Shown here: one piece after another, positions 61,525-64,000 of the stretch
Layout: the number at the start of each line of letters is the position of its first letter
Numbering within the stretch: position 1 is the first letter of the stretch
DNA from: Flavobacteriales bacterium
Lineage (GTDB): Bacteria; Bacteroidota; Bacteroidia; Flavobacteriales_D; Crocinitomicaceae
Assembly (NCBI GenBank): GCA_009926125.1
Contig: RFPM01000003.1
Span: forward strand, 1-64,000
DNA: 64,000 nucleotides
Reading direction: 5' to 3'
Position numbers and translations under genes: made by a program
Notes under the pieces: generated by a model
Told to the model about the DNA's origin: nothing
What the model saw: the letters and a program-made list of their open reading frames with translations, nothing else
Database searches by the model: none

Positions 61525-61650
61525 AAATCTAATGAAGAATAGTCTTATTGTTGGCTTGTCTATTGTAAATCGTAATAATCTTATTACTTTTGCACTCACT
61601 TTCTGAAAAACGTTTCAGGAAGATTTAATTAAACAGATGATACATTAGTT

Positions 61651-61725
61651 CGGGGCGTAGCGTAGTCCGGTCATCGCGCCTGGTTTGGGACCAGGAGGTC
61701 GCAGGTTCGAATCCTGCCGCCCCGA
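61651..61725 (+). tRNA. tRNA-Pro (anticodon TGG)
   Basis: CGGGGCG...CGCCCCG acceptor; loop TTTGGGA; T-arm GCAGGTTCGAATCCTGC. Confidence 0.94.
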
Positions 61726-61728
61726 CGA

Positions 61729-61756
61729 GGGGGATGAGCAATCATCCCCCTTTTTT
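61729..61756 (+). terminator. rho-independent terminator after tRNA-Pro
   Basis: GGGGGATGA-GCAA-TCATCCCCC TTTTTT. Confidence 0.9.
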
Positions 61757-61796
61757 AATTAGTTTAATTGAAACTGATAATTAATTTCAATTGATT

Positions 61797-61870
<74 letters not shown>

Positions 61871-61871
61871 C

Positions 61872-61916
61872 AAAAAGTGCCCACTTCATGAAATGAAGCG
61901 GGCTTTTTCGTTTTTT
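61872..61916 (+). terminator. rho-independent terminator after tRNA-Arg
   Basis: AAAAAG-GCCC..CTTCAT-GAA-ATGAAG.GGGC-TTTTT then CGTTTTTT. Confidence 0.85.
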
Positions 61917-61930
61917 AGTGTCGGAAACTT
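61911..61930 (+). repeat. left 20-bp direct repeat flanking hipBA
   Basis: TTTTTTAGTGTCGGAAACTT vs TTTTTTATTGTCGGAAACTT at 63721-63740 (19/20). Confidence 0.8.
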
Positions 61931-62087
61931 ATCTGTGTTTAGATTAGCAGCTATACATATTTTGTTGCCGAGTTAGACAGGATCTAGATAGTTTCCGAAA
62001 TTATCTAACTCAATTTGACCGATTAATGTTAAGGATATTAGCGAATAATATAGGAGTATTTTCAACTTCACCGCAAAAAATAATAAC

Positions 62088-62101
62088 GCTAATATATTAG
62101 C
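62088..62101. promoter_or_regulatory. perfect 14-bp palindrome, candidate HipB operator O1
   Basis: GCTAATATATTAGC. Confidence 0.6.
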
Positions 62102-62128
62102 TATTTTTATTAATAATTAGTAAATTTG

Positions 62129-62142
62129 GCTAATATATTAAC
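62129..62142. promoter_or_regulatory. near-identical palindrome, candidate HipB operator O2
   Basis: GCTAATATATTAAC, 1 mismatch to O1, 41 bp downstream, just after TAAATTTG -7 element (62121-62128). Confidence 0.6.
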
Positions 62143-62146
62143 TAAT

Positions 62147-62419
62147 ATGAATCCTTTTTCCATTGATAAAAATCCAACAGACATACTGAAGGAACTTGCT
62201 CAACGAACAAAAACTCTTAGAAAAGAACATAAAATGTCTCAGAGCGAACTTGCTCAACGTGCCAATGTTTCGCTTGGGAGTTACAAACGATTTGAAACGA
62301 GTGGTCATATTTCATTGGATTCATTATTGAAAATTGCTTTTATCCTTGGGAAATTGAATGATTTTGAAACAGTTTTTCAGTCCAACAAAAACAAGGATCT
62401 TGAAAAATTATTTAAGTAG
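62147..62419 (+). CDS. XRE-family HTH antitoxin, HipB-like
   Basis: LRKEHKMSQSELAQRANVSLGSYKRFETSGHISLDSLLKIAFILG; 6 nt upstream of hipA-like gene; ATG at 62147 preferred over TTG 62126. Confidence 0.88.
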   Translation: MNPFSIDKNPTDILKELAQRTKTLRKEHKMSQSELAQRANVSLGSYKRFETSGHISLDSLLKIAFILGKLNDFETVFQSNKNKDLEKLFK

Positions 62420-62425
62420 ATTAGA

Positions 62426-63646
62426 ATGAGCCAAGAAAGAATTAAAGTATCATTGGATTTTGGATCGTCAATCGTTGAGGTGGGGATGCTCATTGAGCAA
62501 AATCAGCAAATTTATTTTCGATTCGAACCTTCCTTTTTGGAAAGCGATTTGGATATTTCTCCCTTTAAATTAAAGAAAACAACTGAAATACTTCTTTCGC
62601 CAAGAGCACCTTTTGATGGCCTATTTGGCGTATTCAACGATTCAATTCCCGATGGCTGGGGAAGATTACTCTTGGATCGAAAACTAATTAAAAGTGGGGA
62701 AAACCCAAAAGAAATAAGTATTCTGAATCGTCTTTCTATGCTGGGTAAAAGTGCTCAAGGCGCATTGATTTACGAACCCGTTACCGATGAAGGGAAATTT
62801 GAAAATGAACTCATCAATTTAGACTTGATTGCTCAAGAATCAGAAGAATTATTAAAAACTGGTACTGCCACGTTTTTGGATCAATTGTACCATCTTGGTG
62901 GAAATTCAGTTGGTGCTCGACCGAAAATATTGGTGAATTACAATCAAAAATTGAATCAATTCTCCACTGTTTCTAAAGAAGAATTTGAACCTTGGATTAT
63001 AAAGTTTCCCGCACTAAACGATTTAAAAGATATCGCACAAATTGAGTTTGCCTATTACAAGATGGCAGGGGCTTGTGGAATTGAAATGAGCGAATCTAAC
63101 TTGTTTTATTCTGAAAGCGGAAAGGTATTCTTTGGAACGAAGCGTTTTGATCGCTTTGCCAATAAACGATCGCATCTGCATTCTGCATGTGGCTTATTAC
63201 ATGATGATTTCCGATATAGCACCATGGATTATGGCCATGTAATGGATGCTGCAAACCGATTGGAAAATAATTTAAACGCTTGCGAAAAAGTATTTCGTTT
63301 GGCTGTTTTCAATGTCTATGCTTCCAATATGGATGACCATAGTAAAAACATTGCTTTTTTGATGAATGAAAAAGGAAAATGGGGTTTAGCACCCGCGTTC
63401 GATTTAACCTTTTCGCCCTCTCCGGGAGGATATCATAGTCTTTCAGTTGCAAATACTTATCAAGAAATTGGAAAAAAAGATCTATTGAAATTAGCCGCTT
63501 ACTTTGGCATTAATAAAGGCAATGAAATCATTGATCAAGTAAAAGAAACGCTATCTAAATGGAACATATTCTCTTCTGAAACGCAAATCAATAAAAAAGA
63601 GCATGAACTCATTGAAAAAACGTTGTTTAATAACTTGAAAAAGTAA
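62426..63646 (+). CDS. HipA-like serine/threonine kinase toxin
   Basis: LGGNSVGARPKI loop, SNMDDHSKNIAFL catalytic segment, LAPAFDLT metal-binding segment; N-terminal DGLFGVFNDSIPDGWGRLLLDR. Confidence 0.93.
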   Translation: MSQERIKVSLDFGSSIVEVGMLIEQNQQIYFRFEPSFLESDLDISPFKLKKTTEILLSPRAPFDGLFGVFNDSIPDGWGRLLLDRKLIKSGENPKEISILNRLSMLGKSAQGALIYEPVTDEGKFENELINLDLIAQESEELLKTGTATFLDQLYHLGGNSVGARPKILVNYNQKLNQFSTVSKEEFEPWIIKFPALNDLKDIAQIEFAYYKMAGACGIEMSESNLFYSESGKVFFGTKRFDRFANKRSHLHSACGLLHDDFRYSTMDYGHVMDAANRLENNLNACEKVFRLAVFNVYASNMDDHSKNIAFLMNEKGKWGLAPAFDLTFSPSPGGYHSLSVANTYQEIGKKDLLKLAAYFGINKGNEIIDQVKETLSKWNIFSSETQINKKEHELIEKTLFNNLKK

Positions 63647-63720
63647 GAAGGTAGCAGAAAGACAGCGTGAGACCACGCAGTAGCACCGAAGGTAAACAGC
63701 CCTGTCGATAGATGTTAGGA

Positions 63721-63740
63721 TTTTTTATTGTCGGAAACTT
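63721..63740 (+). repeat. right 20-bp direct repeat flanking hipBA
   Basis: TTTTTTATTGTCGGAAACTT; 19/20 match to 61911-61930. Confidence 0.8.
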
Positions 63741-63744
63741 GGAA

Positions 63745-64000
63745 TCAAACTTTTATGGATAAAGTGTTAATTCCTGAATATTCAACAAACTCTCTAATAA
63801 ATAATTCTAATGGAAGTTCAAATGCATTGGACAACCCTATTATCCAAAATAAGGTTGGGGAGATAAGGCCTCTTTCAACCCTAGAAATATATTGATAGTC
63901 CAAGCCCATTCTATCTCCTAGATTTGATTGACTTAGTTTTAAGTGAATCCTTTTTTCTCTGACAAACTCTCCAAATATTTTATTGAAAGCTGTTTTTTCC
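63745..64000 (-). CDS. XRE-family HTH transcriptional regulator, partial (start beyond right edge)
   Basis: Minus frame open from edge: EKTAFNKIFGEFVREKRIHLKLSQSNLGDRMGLDYQYISRVERGLISPTLFWIIGLSNAFELPLELFIREFVEYSGINTLSIKV*; not in ORF track. Confidence 0.85.
   Translation of the reverse strand, partial: EKTAFNKIFGEFVREKRIHLKLSQSNLGDRMGLDYQYISRVERGLISPTLFWIIGLSNAFELPLELFIREFVEYSGINTLSIKV

Noticed and set aside
61312-61599. 95-aa minus-strand ORF with repeated RFEPAGSHPETIRFNIYCGGSGI
   Set aside because: It is the antisense shadow of the tRNA-Ser 3' end and its 63-bp duplication; the peptide repeat only mirrors the DNA repeat.
61970-62011. GTTAGAC ... ATCTAAC pair resembling integron attC core sites (GTTRRRY / RYYYAAC)
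   Set aside because: The order is reversed: attC reads RYYYAAC first and GTTRRRY last on either strand; no integron integrase is visible. Treated only as an inverted repeat.

Overview
AT-rich Bacteroidota (Flavobacteriales/Fluviicola-like) chromosomal window, mostly core genes. Main blocks: a partial T9SS type-B surface protein; gpsA and aspartate kinase; feoA-feoB plus a small FeoB-associated Cys-rich ORF missing from the supplied track; corA; methionine-salvage mtnBDC; a long dcw cluster (mraZ-rsmH-ftsL-ftsI-murE-mraY-murD-ftsW-murG-murC-ftsQ-ftsA-ftsZ-yqeY); rplU-rpmA; lnt; tyrosine catabolism genes (hmgA-hppD); an M16 peptidase and pdxH; AsmA; a T9SS type-A protein; dprA; two tandem paralogous TonB receptors translationally coupled to kdsB; an HU/SPOR protein; a C1 peptidase; gap and pgk; an M1 peptidase; htpG; TerB-DnaJ; xseB; a PurM-like gene; a tRNA Ser-Pro-Arg cluster; and a hipBA module beside another XRE regulator at the right edge. 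The most striking signal is that four otherwise well-conserved genes (corA, hppD, a lipoprotein gene, pgk) each appear to lack one internal segment of tens of codons, two in frame and two out of frame. This is either recurrent assembly collapse or a real excision/deletion process. Other noteworthy signals: a 63-bp perfect duplication of the tRNA-Ser 3' end; a hipBA cassette bounded by 20-bp direct repeats with paired palindromic operators; two opposed pairs of 10-bp repeats resembling MraZ boxes; repeated near-leaderless promoter geometry; and a possible sigma54-type promoter with an inverted repeat before htpG. Family calls come from reading the proteins, without database searches.
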